Shown here: piece by piece, positions 52,791 through 59,492 of the stretch
Position numbering within the stretch: position 1 is the first letter of the stretch
Layout of the letters: each line of letters begins with the position of its first letter
Source: CAZSBB01 sp964605235
GTDB taxonomy: Bacteria; Planctomycetota; Phycisphaerae; Phycisphaerales; Phycisphaeraceae
Reading direction: 5' to 3'
DNA: 64,000 bases
NCBI GenBank assembly: GCA_964605235.1
Contig: CAZSBB010000004.1
Location: forward strand, 1-64,000
Made by a program: the position numbers and the translations under genes
Notes under the pieces: model-generated
The model's input: the letters and a program-made list of their open reading frames with translations, nothing else
Told to the model about the DNA's origin: nothing
Database searches by the model: none

Positions 52791-53714
52791 TCAATTCGCT
52801 CCACGCTGCAAATCCGCCAGCTCGCGCTGCACCAGCGGGGTGACGCTGGGCGCCTGCGCCAGCAGTCGGTCAACCATGGCGGACATGGAGCGTTCGCCGT
52901 GGTGGGGATATTCGATGATCAGCACGTTCATGCCCACATCGCGCACGCCCTGCTCGACGGTTTGATCGCAGGTGCCCACGACCGCCCGCAGCGCGCTGCA
53001 GCGATTGGCGAGCACCAGGGCGCGGGCGGCGCTGGGGACAAACAGCACGCCGCCTAATGCGCTGCCGCGTTTGACGGCCGCGGCATAGTCGCGGATGACC
53101 TGTCCCAGTGCATGGCTCTGACGCGGGGCCGCCAGCGGGCGCACCTGCCGATTGCGGGCCTGCATGACTTTCAGCGCCACCGGGCAGGCGCCGTCGATCC
53201 ACCACAGCCAACCCCCGGATGCTTCCAGCGTGGCGACGTTGCTGGCAGCCACGGGTGATTTTCCGGCGGTCTGCGCACTGGGCCAGGCGCTGGCGCGGCG
53301 AACGCGCTGGGGATGCTGGCGAATCCAGTCGTTGGCGAGCGGCGTGGGCCGGGCGTCGCCGGCGAGCAGCACCGAGCCATCGGGTGAAGCGGCAAGGGCG
53401 GCCTGCAACTGGCTGGCGGTGATGATGCCCGACAGCGGTGCAGGCGTGTTGCTGCTGAACACCGCGGGCGCGTCCGCGTTGGCTGCGGTTGGTGCGGGCG
53501 CGGGGGCGACAGGCTGCTGATCGTATAGCCTGCCGCGCAGCTCGGGAAAGCGCGAGTAGTCGCCGGTGCAGGTGCCGATGGGCGGATGCACTTCCGTGCG
53601 CGTTTCGGCAGGACGGGCAGGCTGGGTCGGGGCAGTTGCAGCCGACTGGGACTGCAGCACGCGCAGCACTTCGCGCGTGACGAGGTCCACCAGTTGTCGC
53701 CCCTGCTCGGTCAT
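52791..53714 (-). CDS. Uncharacterised BMC protein, RpiB-like, with N-terminal encapsulation peptide
   Basis: A 307-residue protein of unknown function. The N-terminus TEQGRQLVDLVTREVLRVLQ is an amphipathic helix of the encapsulation type, followed by a long Ala/Pro-rich linker (about residues 22-95). The C-terminal part (about 205-300) resembles the RpiB/LacAB sugar-phosphate isomerase fold: GGVLFVPSAARALVLANRCS, LRAVVGTCDQTVEQGVRDVGMNVLIIE, then MSAMVDRLLA, similar to RpiB's motifs for the active-site cysteine and phosphate loop, although typical DCG/GxG motifs are not obvious. A middle part (VLLAGDARPTPLANDWIRQ) is unassigned. It could be a second sugar-phosphate isomerase in the lumen, or a structural scaffold. 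Confidence 0.7.
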   Translation of the reverse strand: MTEQGRQLVDLVTREVLRVLQSQSAATAPTQPARPAETRTEVHPPIGTCTGDYSRFPELRGRLYDQQPVAPAPAPTAANADAPAVFSSNTPAPLSGIITASQLQAALAASPDGSVLLAGDARPTPLANDWIRQHPQRVRRASAWPSAQTAGKSPVAASNVATLEASGGWLWWIDGACPVALKVMQARNRQVRPLAAPRQSHALGQVIRDYAAAVKRGSALGGVLFVPSAARALVLANRCSALRAVVGTCDQTVEQGVRDVGMNVLIIEYPHHGERSMSAMVDRLLAQAPSVTPLVQRELADLQRGAN

Positions 53715-53738
53715 GACATTGCCTGCGTTGGCGTTGGT

Positions 53739-53996
53739 TCATTCATCCACGATGCCCTGCGTCCACCAGCGGACGGGGCTGCTGTCGTCCTTGAGCAGAT
53801 CGCGCACCCCTTTGCCGTCGCTGCTGAGGATCACCTTGTCGCCGTGGCCCGCGCCCAGGATGTCGATGGCGATGATCGGGTCCCCGGTGGGCAAGCCGGC
53901 GATGTCGAGCAGTTCGCACACCAGCAGTTTCTGGCGCTGGAGCGACGGATGCTTGACCGTCGCGGTGGCTCGACCTTTGACCAGGGCCAGTTGCAT
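53739..53996 (-). CDS. BMC-P (EutN/CcmL-family) shell vertex protein
   Basis: An 85-residue EutN/CcmL-type protein. MQLALVKGRATATVKHPSL, QKLLVCELLDIAG, DPIIAIDILGAGHGDKVILSSDGKG and the ending WWTQGIVDE are the family features. It lies 24 bp upstream of the RpiB-like gene start and 68 bp after the aldehyde dehydrogenase gene. Confidence 0.94.
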   Translation of the reverse strand: MQLALVKGRATATVKHPSLQRQKLLVCELLDIAGLPTGDPIIAIDILGAGHGDKVILSSDGKGVRDLLKDDSSPVRWWTQGIVDE

Positions 53997-54064
53997 GGGG
54001 GTGGGGTTCCTGCGTCGACCCCCGGATTCGCTGAGCTCATCCGGGGCTTGGGGTCGGGGTTAGG

Positions 54065-55486
54065 TCATACGATGCGGAGGGAGCCGCTGACGCTCATGCG
54101 ACGGAAGCGGGTGAAGGTCAGGGGGTTGGTGACGCCTTCGCCGGTGGGCGTGGCGATGGAGTAGCTGGGATAGCCTTCGCCGCCGATGCCCAGGCAGCCG
54201 GTGCTCGGGCCGTTGACGGCAAAGAGCGTGGTGTTCATCGCCTGACCCATGCGGGTGATCCGCGCCAGGTTGTTGCTGTGGATGATGGCGGTGTGACCAA
54301 AGCCATGCTCGTACTTGATCGCCAGTTCAAGTCCATGCTCGAAATCCGGCACGCGCACGAACGGCACGAACGGCATCATCTGCTCGGCGGTCACAAACGG
54401 GTTGCTCTCGTCCGTCTCGCCAAAGAGCAGGTCCACGTTGTCGGGAATGTTCAATCCCACCGCCATCCCCAGCACTTTGGGGTCCTTGCCGATCAGGTCC
54501 TTGCTGACCACGTGATGGTCCTTGTCGAACTTGATCGCCTGTTGGGTGAGCTGATCGACATGCTTGGCGCCCAGCTCAACCGCGCCGGCGCGGCGCATGG
54601 CTTCCATCATTTTGTCGAACACGCTGGCGACGACGAAGACTTCCTTTTCGCCGATGCACAGCAGATTGTTGTCGAACGCGCCGCCCTGAATGATGCTGCG
54701 GGCAGCCACGTCGAGGTCCGCGGTTTCATCCACCACCACCGGCGGATTGCCGGGGCCCGCCACGATGGCGCGCTTGGCTTGCTTCATCGCCGCCCGCGCG
54801 ACGCCGGGCCCGCCGGTGACCACCAGCAGCGGAATGCGCGGATGCTGGAAGACTTCCTCGGCGGTGCGCAGCGTGGGGGGATTGATGACGCAGATGAGCG
54901 GGTCGATGTTGAACTTCTGCTTGATGGCTTTGTTGTATGCCGCGGCCGCCAGCGCCAGGCACTTGGCGCCCGACGGATGGGGGTTGACCACCAGGGCGTT
55001 GCCGGCGGCGATCATGGCGATGGCGTTGGCGGTCAGCGTGGGGATCGAGTGCGTCACCGGGGTGATGACGCCCAGCACGCCCCAGGGCGCGAACTCGTCA
55101 AGGGTGACGCCGCCGTCGCCGCTGTGCGCCACGGTGCGCAGGTACTCGACGCCGGGAATGCTCTCGAGCAGTTCGAGCTTGAGAATCTTGTGATCGAGCC
55201 GGCCGATCTTGGTTTCTTCCAGCTCGATCCGACCCCACTCTTTGGCGTTCTGCTTGACGATCTGCTTGATGAGCTTGCAGATGCCGTCACGCACGCCCAC
55301 GCCCGCCCGCGCCAGTTGCTCCTGGGCTTTCCACGCACTGGCGACAGCTGGGTCCACCGCGCCGAACAGGCCATCACCCGAAGTGCTGGCGGCCGGGGTG
55401 GTGTTGGCGGTGACGAGGGTCTGGCCGGCGCCCAGTTGCTTGAGCACCTGCTCGACCACGCTGGCGATCAATTGCTGTTGATCCAT
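54065..55486 (-). CDS. CoA-acylating aldehyde dehydrogenase with N-terminal encapsulation peptide
   Basis: Converts lactaldehyde (or propionaldehyde/acetaldehyde) with NAD+ and CoA to the acyl-CoA in the compartment lumen; homologous to PduP/EutE. The 473-residue protein has the catalytic cysteine in FDNNLLCIGEKEVFVV, the nucleotide region VVTGGPGVARAAMKQ, and GPSTGCLGIGGEGY at the C-terminal end. The N-terminal MDQQQLIASVVEQVLKQLG plus Ala/Thr-rich linker is an encapsulation peptide of the EutE/PduP type. ATG 55486 is chosen because the peptide starts there. Confidence 0.93.
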   Translation of the reverse strand: MDQQQLIASVVEQVLKQLGAGQTLVTANTTPAASTSGDGLFGAVDPAVASAWKAQEQLARAGVGVRDGICKLIKQIVKQNAKEWGRIELEETKIGRLDHKILKLELLESIPGVEYLRTVAHSGDGGVTLDEFAPWGVLGVITPVTHSIPTLTANAIAMIAAGNALVVNPHPSGAKCLALAAAAYNKAIKQKFNIDPLICVINPPTLRTAEEVFQHPRIPLLVVTGGPGVARAAMKQAKRAIVAGPGNPPVVVDETADLDVAARSIIQGGAFDNNLLCIGEKEVFVVASVFDKMMEAMRRAGAVELGAKHVDQLTQQAIKFDKDHHVVSKDLIGKDPKVLGMAVGLNIPDNVDLLFGETDESNPFVTAEQMMPFVPFVRVPDFEHGLELAIKYEHGFGHTAIIHSNNLARITRMGQAMNTTLFAVNGPSTGCLGIGGEGYPSYSIATPTGEGVTNPLTFTRFRRMSVSGSLRIV

Positions 55487-55545
55487 GACGATCTCTTTCC
55501 GTGACGGCTGGGCCGCCCAACCTCGATTGTGGCGTGCGCCGCCTC

Positions 55546-55875
55546 TCATCGGGCCCGGTGTTCACCAATCACCGCCTCATCGACGATGCCCACGATGACG
55601 GCATCGGTCGGGACTTCGCGCATGCCGCTGGCCATGCGACTGCTGGACCCCTGCACGATCAGCACCAACTGGCCCTCGCCGGCGCCCAGCGAATCCATCG
55701 CCACAATCGCCCTTCCAGTGGGCGCAAAGCGTCCGTCGCCGCCGGTGCTGTTGGCGCCGGCCTGCGGGTCGTCGTAGTCCACCTTCAAAGGCTCGACGAT
55801 CAACAGCTTGAAGCCGTTGAGCCCCGGGTCCTTCTGGGTGGCGACCACGCGCCCTTTGATGCGTCCGAGAAACAT
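55546..55875 (-). CDS. BMC-P (EutN/CcmL-family) shell vertex protein
   Basis: A 109-residue pentameric shell protein: MFLGRIKGRVVATQKDPGL, FKLLIVEPLKVDYD, AIVAMDSLGAGEGQLVLIVQGSSSRMAS and TDAVIVGIVDEAVIG are typical of CcmL/EutN. The longest of the three in the locus, with the family's best GAGEGxxVL core. Confidence 0.95.
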   Translation of the reverse strand: MFLGRIKGRVVATQKDPGLNGFKLLIVEPLKVDYDDPQAGANSTGGDGRFAPTGRAIVAMDSLGAGEGQLVLIVQGSSSRMASGMREVPTDAVIVGIVDEAVIGEHRAR

Positions 55876-55952
55876 GGTTAGCTCCCAGCACAGCCCAGCC
55901 CCGACCCGTCACCGTGATGACGAGCCGATGCTCCAGGCAGCGCGGCGGGCGA

Positions 55953-56216
55953 TCACATCTTGCTGACGTCTTCATGCGGCCGGGCGATCACGTGCACGCT
56001 CTGCACTTCGCCCACGCGCCGGGCGGCTTCCGCGCCGGCATCCACCGCCGCCTTGACTGCCGCGACATCGCCTTCGACCGTCACGCAGACGAAGCCGCTG
56101 CCGACTTTGTCATGGCGCACGAACTTGACGTTCGCCGCCTTCAAAGCCGCGTCCAGCGCTTCGACCGCGCCGATCAAACCCTTGGTCTCAATCATGCCCA
56201 TTGCCTGCTGTGCCAT
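55953..56216 (-). CDS. BMC-H hexameric shell protein
   Basis: An 87-residue BMC-domain protein (AMGMIETKGLIGAVEALDAALKAANV, then GDVAAVKAAVDAGAEAARRVGEV). The presumed pore loop is KVGSG, followed by a cysteine in FVCVTVEGD. Its sequence is close to that of the 58181 protein but lacks the basic C-terminal extension. It follows ackA across a family A repeat. Confidence 0.96.
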   Translation of the reverse strand: MAQQAMGMIETKGLIGAVEALDAALKAANVKFVRHDKVGSGFVCVTVEGDVAAVKAAVDAGAEAARRVGEVQSVHVIARPHEDVSKM

Positions 56217-56300
56217 GATCCGGCTCCTTGGGCCGCGGCGTCATTGGGGCGCCGCGGCAATGCTCAAATCCTGTTTCCGACCTTCGATGCGAAGAACTTT

Positions 56301-56435
56301 TTTCACCACAGAGACACAGAGGACACAGAGAGATGCAAGAAGCTGTTTTGACCTTTAGCTTCGGTTTGCCTGTTTCCCAGTTCTCTCTCAGTGATTCCTA
56401 TCTCTGTGCTCTCTGTGACTCTGTGGTTCATTTTC
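56301..56435. repeat. Family A palindromic repeat in BMC operon
   Basis: TTTCACCACAGAGACACAGA (left arm) and CTCTGTGACTCTGTGGTTCA (right arm, about 56410-56430), in the 226-bp gap between ackA and the third BMC-H gene. Confidence 0.9.
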
Positions 56436-56442
56436 CAAATGT

Positions 56443-57627
56443 TTACGCCCCGCCGGTCAGCACCGCGTGGGTCTGACGGGCGACGATCAATTCCTCATTG
56501 GTGGGCAGCACCCAGATCTGCGTGTGGCTGCCCTCGGCTTCGACGCGCGATTCCTGATGACCCTGCGCCAGTTGGTTGCGGGCGGCATCGATGCGAATGC
56601 CGGCAAACTCCAGCCCCGCGCACACGGCAGCACGAATGCCTTTGCCGTGCTGCCCGATGCCGCCGGTGAAGACCACCGCGTCGGCCCCGCCCAGCGCGAC
56701 GAGGTACGCGCCCAGATAGTGCCGACAGGTTTCAACGAAGGCTTCCAGCGCCAGCTTGGCGCGGGCGTTGCCCTGGTCAGCCGCTTCCTCGACCAGCCGC
56801 ATGTCGGGGCTGACGCCGCTGATGCCCAGCAGGCCGCCTTCCTTGCCCAGCCGTTTCCAGATGGTGTCCAGGTCCAGCCCGCTGTCGAGCAGCTTGAGCA
56901 GCGCGAAGGCGTCGAAGTCACCCACGCGAGAAGCATGGAAGGTGCCTGACTGGGCGGTCATGCCGAAGCTATTGGCGACGCTCTTGCCGTTCTGGATGGC
57001 GCACAGGGAGCAGGAGCCGCCCAAGTGGCAACTGATGACCCGGCGGGCCTGGGGGTTGAGTTGCTGCATGCGGGTGGCGATGTAGCGATGACTCGCGCCA
57101 TGGAAGCCGTAGCGCCGGATGCCGAGCTTTTCAGTCCACTCGTGCGGGATGCCGTACACCTGACGGGACAGCGGCACGGTCTGGTGGAACGCCGTCTCGA
57201 AGGCGGCGACCTGCGGCACCTTGGGCAGCCGCGTCTGGAACGCTTTCATGGCGGCGATGTACGGCGGATTGTGCTGCGGGGCGACGTCGGCAAACTCCTG
57301 CATGGTGGCGAGCACCTGCTCATCCACCTGCACCGCGCCGGAGATCGGCCCACCGTGCACCGCCTTGAAGCCGATGGCTTCCACCGCATCAATCGACGGC
57401 AGCGCGCCTAAGCTGGTGAGCTTTTCCAGATGCAGCGCGATCGCCGCCGCGTGATCCGCCAGATCGCAGACACCTTTTTCGCGCTGGTTGCCCACCGTCA
57501 CCGACCAGTTGCTCTGGCCCTGACCCAGACGGTCAGCAGCACCCTCGCCGAGCACCTGCTCCTGCGGCATGGCATAGAGCTTGTACTTGAAGCTGGTGGA
57601 GCCGAGATTGGCGACAAGACAACGCAT
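56443..57627 (-). CDS. ackA: Acetate/propionate kinase of the BMC locus
   Basis: Converts acyl-phosphate (lactyl-, propionyl- or acetyl-phosphate) to the acid with ATP formation, the last step of the pathway. The 394-residue protein has the ASKHA kinase segments LVANLGSTSFKYKLY, KAVHGGPISG, RYGFHGASHRYIA, RVISCHLGGSCSLCAI and VFTGGIGQHGKGIRA. The HLGNGxS motif of classic AckA is HLGGSCS here and the N-terminal NxGSSS is NLGSTS, a divergence seen in microcompartment-linked kinases. No encapsulation peptide is visible, so it may act outside the shell. Confidence 0.92.
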   Translation of the reverse strand: MRCLVANLGSTSFKYKLYAMPQEQVLGEGAADRLGQGQSNWSVTVGNQREKGVCDLADHAAAIALHLEKLTSLGALPSIDAVEAIGFKAVHGGPISGAVQVDEQVLATMQEFADVAPQHNPPYIAAMKAFQTRLPKVPQVAAFETAFHQTVPLSRQVYGIPHEWTEKLGIRRYGFHGASHRYIATRMQQLNPQARRVISCHLGGSCSLCAIQNGKSVANSFGMTAQSGTFHASRVGDFDAFALLKLLDSGLDLDTIWKRLGKEGGLLGISGVSPDMRLVEEAADQGNARAKLALEAFVETCRHYLGAYLVALGGADAVVFTGGIGQHGKGIRAAVCAGLEFAGIRIDAARNQLAQGHQESRVEAEGSHTQIWVLPTNEELIVARQTHAVLTGGA

Positions 57628-57724
57628 CGGGCGCTGCTCCCTGAAAGGTCCGGTGCTGGAACCTCACGATGCAGGCGCATGGCCTGCCGCGCGACGCGCG
57701 AACACCCGAACCGACAGCTCAAAA

Positions 57725-57985
57725 TCAGAACGCGGCGAGCAGGCTTTCGTGCGGCCGAGCGATCACATGGGCGGAGACCAGCTCACCCACGCGGCTGGCG
57801 GCTTCGGCGCCGGCATCGACAGCAGCCTTGACGGAACCCACATCGCCCCGCACGACGACGGTGATGTAGGCGCCGCCGATGGGAACGGTTTTGACCAGCT
57901 CAACGTTGGCGGCCTTGAGCATGGCGTCAGTGGCTTCGACGATGGGCGTCTGGCCGCGGGTTTCAATCATGCCGATGGCATTCAT
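57725..57985 (-). CDS. BMC-H hexameric shell protein with distinct pore
   Basis: An 86-residue BMC-domain protein (AIGMIETRGQTPIVEATDAMLKAANVELV). The pore region is TVPIGGAYITVVVRGDVG, different from the KVGSG pore of the other two BMC-H proteins. The C-terminus VSAHVIARPHESLLAAF ends without extension. It would form facets and a channel with different selectivity. Confidence 0.96.
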   Translation of the reverse strand: MNAIGMIETRGQTPIVEATDAMLKAANVELVKTVPIGGAYITVVVRGDVGSVKAAVDAGAEAASRVGELVSAHVIARPHESLLAAF

Positions 57986-58048
57986 CTGAAAGCTCCTGGG
58001 CGCGCCGGGATGCCGGCGCGGGAAAAGGGCGAAAGAAAATCAAAGCAG

Positions 58049-58166
58049 TTTCACCACCGAGGCACAGAGATCACAGAGAGCAGCAGTCGGAGTCGGAAGT
58101 TGGGATGGCATGATTGAGCAAACCATCTGAACTATTTCCTCTGTGTCCTCTGTGTCTCGGTGGTAA
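58049..58166. repeat. Family A palindromic repeat in BMC operon
   Basis: GTTTCACCACCGAGGCACAG (left arm) and CTCTGTGTCTCGGTGGTAAT (right arm, about 58149-58168), between the first two BMC-H genes. Confidence 0.9.
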
Positions 58167-58180
58167 TTCCTATTTTTCAC

Positions 58181-58477
58181 TCAGGCCTTGGGGGCAGCCT
58201 TCTTGGGCTTGGGCAGCATGCCGGACAGTTCGTCGTGGGGGCGGGGGATGATGTGGACGCCGACCACGGTGCCCACGCGTCCCGCCGCGGCGGCGCCGGC
58301 ATCGACCGCCGCCTTGACCGCCGCGACATCGCCGGTGACGAAGCCGGTGACCATGCCGGAGCCGACTTTGTCCCAGCCGACCATTTCGACGTTCGCCGCC
58401 TTGAGCATCGCGTCGCTGGCTTCGATCAGCGCCACGAGGCCCTTGGTTTCCACCATGCCGATTGCCTGTTGTGCCAT
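58181..58477 (-). CDS. BMC-H hexameric shell protein with Lys/Pro/Ala tail
   Basis: A 98-residue BMC-domain protein: AIGMVETKGLVALIEASDAMLKAANVEMV, pore loop KVGSGMVTGFVTGD, then AVKAAVDAGAAAAGRVGTVVGVHIIPRPH. A short basic tail KPKKAAPKA extends beyond the domain and could contact nucleic acid, cargo or neighbouring facets. It is the first shell gene after pduL. Confidence 0.96.
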   Translation of the reverse strand: MAQQAIGMVETKGLVALIEASDAMLKAANVEMVGWDKVGSGMVTGFVTGDVAAVKAAVDAGAAAAGRVGTVVGVHIIPRPHDELSGMLPKPKKAAPKA

Positions 58478-58557
58478 GAGAAATCTCCAGTGCGTCGTGC
58501 AGACCCGGGACTACCGAGTGTGCGGGTAAGGGTTCGAGAACGTGAAGGCGAGGAAAG

Positions 58558-59256
58558 CTATTTCACCAGTTCCATGCGGGTGGCGGTGCGGAGGTCGCAG
58601 GCGTTGCCCTCATCGGTGTCGATGTGGACTTCGAGTTTGACCTTGGGATGAATGCGGACCTTGAGGCGGTCGAAGGTGACGCCGCACGGGCCATCGATGC
58701 GGAGCTTCATGTACTGGCCATCCGCCACGCCGTAGTGTTTGGCGTCGTCGGGGTGCATGTGCACGTGACGTTCGGCGCGGATGACGCCCTGGCGAAGGTT
58801 GACCGCGCCATGGGGGCCGACGAGCACGCAGCCGGTGGTGTCGTGGTGGTCGCCGCTGATGCGCAGCGGGAGGTCGAGGCCCAGGAAGATGCCGTCGGTG
58901 TAGCTCAGTTCCACCTGGGTGTAGCTGCGGGTGGGACCGAGGATGCGGACGTTGGGGATCATGCGGTTGCGGGGGCCGATGAGGTTGACGGTTTGTTCGC
59001 TGGCGAACTCGCCGTCCTGGTAGAGGTCTTTGAGTTTGGTGAGTTTGGCGCCGGGGCCGAAGAGCTGTTCGACGTCGGCATCGGTGACATGGATATGCCG
59101 GGCGGAGACGTTGACCACCAGCGGATGGGGCCCGCCGTTGGAAGCCGGGGGCTGGATGTTTTCGCCCCAGCGTTCGCCCAGTTGTTGACGGAGCATCTGG
59201 CGGACGAGTTGCTCGACCGCAGCGCGTTCGATGGGTTGGCCGGATGAAGCGATCAC
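58558..59256 (-). CDS. pduL: PduL-type phosphate acyltransferase with N-terminal encapsulation-like helix
   Basis: Swaps CoA for phosphate on the acyl group, regenerating CoA inside the shell. The 232-residue protein has the two PduL barrels: VNVSARHIHVTDADVEQLFG with zinc-binding histidines, LTKLKDLYQDGEFASEQTV, IPNVRILGPTRSYTQVE, and the second metal segment AERHVHMHPDDAKHYGV. The first 30 residues include AAVEQLVRQMLRQQLG, an amphipathic encapsulation-type helix. GTG 59256 is preferred because GGAGG lies ten nt upstream. It is the first gene of the BMC run. Confidence 0.93.
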   Translation of the reverse strand: MIASSGQPIERAAVEQLVRQMLRQQLGERWGENIQPPASNGGPHPLVVNVSARHIHVTDADVEQLFGPGAKLTKLKDLYQDGEFASEQTVNLIGPRNRMIPNVRILGPTRSYTQVELSYTDGIFLGLDLPLRISGDHHDTTGCVLVGPHGAVNLRQGVIRAERHVHMHPDDAKHYGVADGQYMKLRIDGPCGVTFDRLKVRIHPKVKLEVHIDTDEGNACDLRTATRMELVK

Positions 59257-59292
59257 GATGGCATAGCCTCCACGTGGATGCGTCTGGGAGGA

Positions 59293-59321
59293 ATGATACA
59301 GGATGTTCCAAAGTCTTGCAA
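59293..59321 (-). promoter_or_regulatory. Putative promoter of the BMC operon
   Basis: On the minus strand, TTGCAA (59321-59316), exactly 17 bp, then TATCAT (59298-59293), placing transcription start near 59286, 30 nt before the pduL GTG. The -35 lies within a small palindrome TCTTGCAAGA, a possible regulator site. Confidence 0.65.
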
Positions 59322-59420
59322 GAACTCCCAAAATCTTTCACGTAAAACCCATCACTCGGTCTTGCATCGCGTCGACCCGCGCGGTGCAAGCTCATTTTCG
59401 TGGGCGACTGGAGAATTGTG

Positions 59421-59448
59421 TTGACAGAGGCCGGCTCAATGCTAAACT
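59421..59448 (+). promoter_or_regulatory. Putative promoter of the LacI-headed operon
   Basis: Consensus TTGACA (59421-59426), 16-bp spacer, TAAACT (59443-59448). Transcription would start about 59455, inside the palindromic operator. Confidence 0.7.
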
Positions 59449-59449
59449 T

Positions 59450-59492
59450 CATGTAGATTCGATTCTATTATTAATAGGTCCGATTCTACATG
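59450..59492. promoter_or_regulatory. 43-bp palindromic operator overlapping the LacI start codon
   Basis: The 21-nt half-sites at 59450-59470 and 59472-59492 match in 17 of 21 positions as reverse complements around a central T. CGATTCTA occurs as a direct repeat 21 bp apart (59460 and 59481). It covers the predicted transcription start and the ATG, an ideal site for autorepression by the adjacent LacI-family protein. Confidence 0.75.
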
